34,685 nt of DNA from positions 137,032-171,716 of the forward strand of contig PAQL01000012.1 in assembly GCA_002709295.1 (NCBI GenBank), in the 5' to 3' direction. Source of the stretch: Phycisphaerae bacterium. GTDB lineage: Bacteria; Planctomycetota; Phycisphaerae; Phycisphaerales; SM1A02. The notes below the pieces were generated by a model. That model was not told where the DNA came from. It saw nothing but the letters and a program-made list of their open reading frames with translations, and searched no databases. Shown piece after piece: positions 32,907 to 34,685 of this stretch; the first letter of the stretch is position 1, and every line of letters begins with the position of its first letter. Both the position numbers and the translations under genes were made by a program.

Positions 32907-34685
32907 TCAGCTATCGACGAGTATCGACGGACGCCGCCGAAAAGCGTCGCTTCGGACGATGATTTCCACCGCTCTGGCCACGGTCGGCCGTTCCATCAGC
33001 CCCCGCTGGATCTCGTCGATCAGAGGTTCATCCCGCCATTCGGGGCCACGCCCGAGGGCGAAGACCATCAGATGCTTGGCGAAGGACCTCAGCAGGGCGG
33101 GGTCGCGCACCAGCATGTCGCGCAGATCGAAGGGGCCGTCGATCACGGTGCCGTCGGGAAGAAGTCCCGCCGCATCGATGTCCCCTCCCCCGTCCGGCAT
33201 CCGCCATCTGCCGGCGGCATCCAGAGGCTCCATCGAGAAACCGAGGGCATCCATGCGCAGATGACACGCCGCACAATCGGGGTCGGCGCGGTGCGCCTCC
33301 AGCATCGCCCGAAGCGACTGCGCCTCGTCGGCGTCGTCGGCGGCGCTTGGAAGCTGGTCGACGCCCGGAGGAGGCGGGGGCGGAGGCGAGTCGAGCAGGG
33401 ATTCGAGCACCCACTTCCCTCGCTTCACCGGAGAGGTCCGGGTGGGATTGCTGGTCGACATGAGCACGCTCGCATGCCGGAGAATCCCGAGTCCGGCCTG
33501 CGGCACGCCGCGGGAGCCCAGATCGATGCGGCGAAACCCCCTCTCGGGAAGTCCCAGCTCGTCGGGATCCCAGCCGTAGTGTTCTGCGAGCCTTCTGGAG
33601 AGCCAGGTCCTGCTCGAGGAGAACAGTTCGGTGATCGGCCGGTCCTTCTCGACGATCTCGGTGAATGCACGAACCGTCTCCTCCCGCATGTCGGCCAGCG
33701 TGCCGGGGTCGATCTCCCCGAAGCGGGCGGGATCGGGCTCGAGTCCCTCGATGCCGTCGATGTGCAGCCACTGCACCGCGAATCGTTCGGCGAGAGCGCG
33801 GGGGGCATCGGTTCCCAGGAGTCTCCGCGTCTCCCGCAGGATCCCGTCCTCGTCGTCCAGAAGCCCGCGCCGGGCGGCGTTCATCAACCGTTCATCCGGC
33901 GGTCCCCCGCGAAGGAAGGAAGCCAGTCGCCGGGCGATCGAGTGACCGTCCAGCGGAACGCTTCCATCCTCGGCGACTTCGGCATCCTCGCGAGCCCTCT
34001 CCACCCGGTAGAGGAACTCGGGACTGATCAGTGCATAGAGCACGAGGGCCTTCTGGATCTCCATCCTCGAGGGCCTCCCCCCGGCGTCGGAAACGACCTC
34101 CGCGGTGGCGATCAGACGATCCGCGACCTCCATCGCCTCGTCGGACCCGATGCGACGCCCCCAGCATCTCTCCAGAAGGTCGCGGGCGGCGAGTGCGGTC
34201 CCCCTTCTTCGATCGGCGGTGGTCATCCTCGCGTCGAGCGATCTCTGGAACGCGGTCGGTTCGCCGGGATCCAGCGGACCGATCAGTCGGATGTCGGCCA
34301 CCAGGGCGTTGCGGTCGGCGGGCCTTCCATCGGGACCGGTCCGCTGGTAGTAGTCGTTGAGGAAGACCGCTCCGATCCGCACCGAGGAATCGGACGACTC
34401 GAACTCGACGGAATGAGTCGCCGGATCGAGACGCGGCTCCGGCACATCGACCTCGAGGACCGTTCCACGATCGATCCGGAGCCCGAACCGGACGGGTTCG
34501 TCGCCCGCCTGCTGGCCGGCGAGATCGAACTCCACCCGATAGCGGCCGGGCCGAGGAAGCTGCCCCACCACGAAGACCTCTCCTCGACGGTTGAGCTGCA
34601 CTCCCCCGGGGCGGGCCTGCCCCCCGCGGAATCGTTCATGCGGGAACGTCCGGGTCTCGGCCAGCGGCACTTCCGGGTCGATCAC
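32907..34685 (-). CDS. DUF1592/DUF1588/DUF1585 cytochrome-like protein, N-terminus off the window
   Basis: At least 592 residues are present and the frame is open at the right edge, so the N-terminus, which in this family usually carries a c-type heme domain and DUF1587, is missing. From the visible start come a beta-rich, possibly carbohydrate-binding-like domain (GVQLNRRGEVFVVGQLPRPG; YRVEFDLAGQQ), then DUF1595/DUF1592 helices (ARDLLERCWGRRI; LVLYALISPEFLYRVERA; RRLASFLRGGPPDERL), and DUF1588 with GKWVLESLLDSPPPPPPPGV and the heme-like motif CAACH in DCAACHLRMDALGFSMEPLD. The protein ends in DUF1585 (FAKHLMVFALGRGPEW). Such proteins are thought to be exported cytochromes working with DUF1552 partners in an unknown oxidation. 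The first codon seen is not the start. Confidence 0.93.
   Translation of the reverse strand: MIDPEVPLAETRTFPHERFRGGQARPGGVQLNRRGEVFVVGQLPRPGRYRVEFDLAGQQAGDEPVRFGLRIDRGTVLEVDVPEPRLDPATHSVEFESSDSSVRIGAVFLNDYYQRTGPDGRPADRNALVADIRLIGPLDPGEPTAFQRSLDARMTTADRRRGTALAARDLLERCWGRRIGSDEAMEVADRLIATAEVVSDAGGRPSRMEIQKALVLYALISPEFLYRVERAREDAEVAEDGSVPLDGHSIARRLASFLRGGPPDERLMNAARRGLLDDEDGILRETRRLLGTDAPRALAERFAVQWLHIDGIEGLEPDPARFGEIDPGTLADMREETVRAFTEIVEKDRPITELFSSSRTWLSRRLAEHYGWDPDELGLPERGFRRIDLGSRGVPQAGLGILRHASVLMSTSNPTRTSPVKRGKWVLESLLDSPPPPPPPGVDQLPSAADDADEAQSLRAMLEAHRADPDCAACHLRMDALGFSMEPLDAAGRWRMPDGGGDIDAAGLLPDGTVIDGPFDLRDMLVRDPALLRSFAKHLMVFALGRGPEWRDEPLIDEIQRGLMERPTVARAVEIIVRSDAFRRRPSILVDS

Overview
The window looks like a chromosomal segment of a high-GC planctomycete, most likely from the Phycisphaerae. 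The evidence is the family content: DUF1592/DUF1588/DUF1585 and DUF1552 proteins, a prepilin-type protein with a FADG motif, ThuA, PhoD and sialate O-acetylesterase enzymes, ASPIC/UnbV FG-GAP proteins, and secreted proteins ending in paired dockerin-like repeats (D-x-N-G-D/N-G ... LLGAWG). Codon use is uniformly G/C-ending, and I see no integrase, transposase, phage gene or CRISPR array. This placement is inference from gene families, not from a marker gene.

Layout. 261-2339 (-) is a secreted sialate O-acetylesterase. 2582-5565 (+) is a translationally coupled pair of lipoproteins (TPR protein, then FG-GAP/UnbV protein), followed by tRNA-Val(UAC) at 5609-5682. 5729-7474 holds a small membrane protein (-) and serC (+). 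7492-10540 (-) holds an exported formylglycine-generating enzyme with both catalytic cysteines, an exported protein with two LVGEW repeats, and an unknown 212-residue protein. 10723-13165 (+) is an unknown exported helical protein overlapping rarD. 13196-16741 is a divergent PhoD phosphatase (-) and ThuA-like protein (+). 16892-18583 (+) holds a prepilin-like protein coupled to a small lipoprotein, then another lipoprotein. 18716-21553 (-) is a large zinc metalloprotease. 21974-28428 is a block of secreted modular proteins: an FG-GAP/dockerin-like protein (-), a two-PA14 protein (-), a decayed DUF2231-like gene (+), and a 965-residue metzincin/beta-helix/C-type-lectin/dockerin-like protein (+). 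28434-30494 (-) holds a 73-residue protein, a chagasin-like (I42) inhibitor lipoprotein and a SolA/sarcosine-oxidase-type flavoenzyme. 30837-34685 holds a TetR regulator (+) facing a DUF1552 protein and a heme-motif DUF1592-family protein (-) that runs off the right edge.

Most products are exported, lipid-anchored or membrane proteins. The window therefore reads as envelope and extracellular functions (ester and phosphate hydrolysis, proteolysis, adhesion or display) mixed with a few housekeeping genes (serC, tRNA-Val, rarD). No single pathway connects all genes.

The most notable non-coding structure is the 342-base gap before the TetR gene. It holds two tandem terminator-like hairpins, both oriented for leftward transcription although no leftward gene lies upstream of them, plus a 25-base imperfect direct repeat and a TetR-type dyad over a -10-like box. 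Other points are an in-frame G9 tract in the modular protease gene, a dyad in the PA14/DUF2231 divergent promoter region, a two-hairpin leader before the prepilin-like gene, and several genes that look leaderless.
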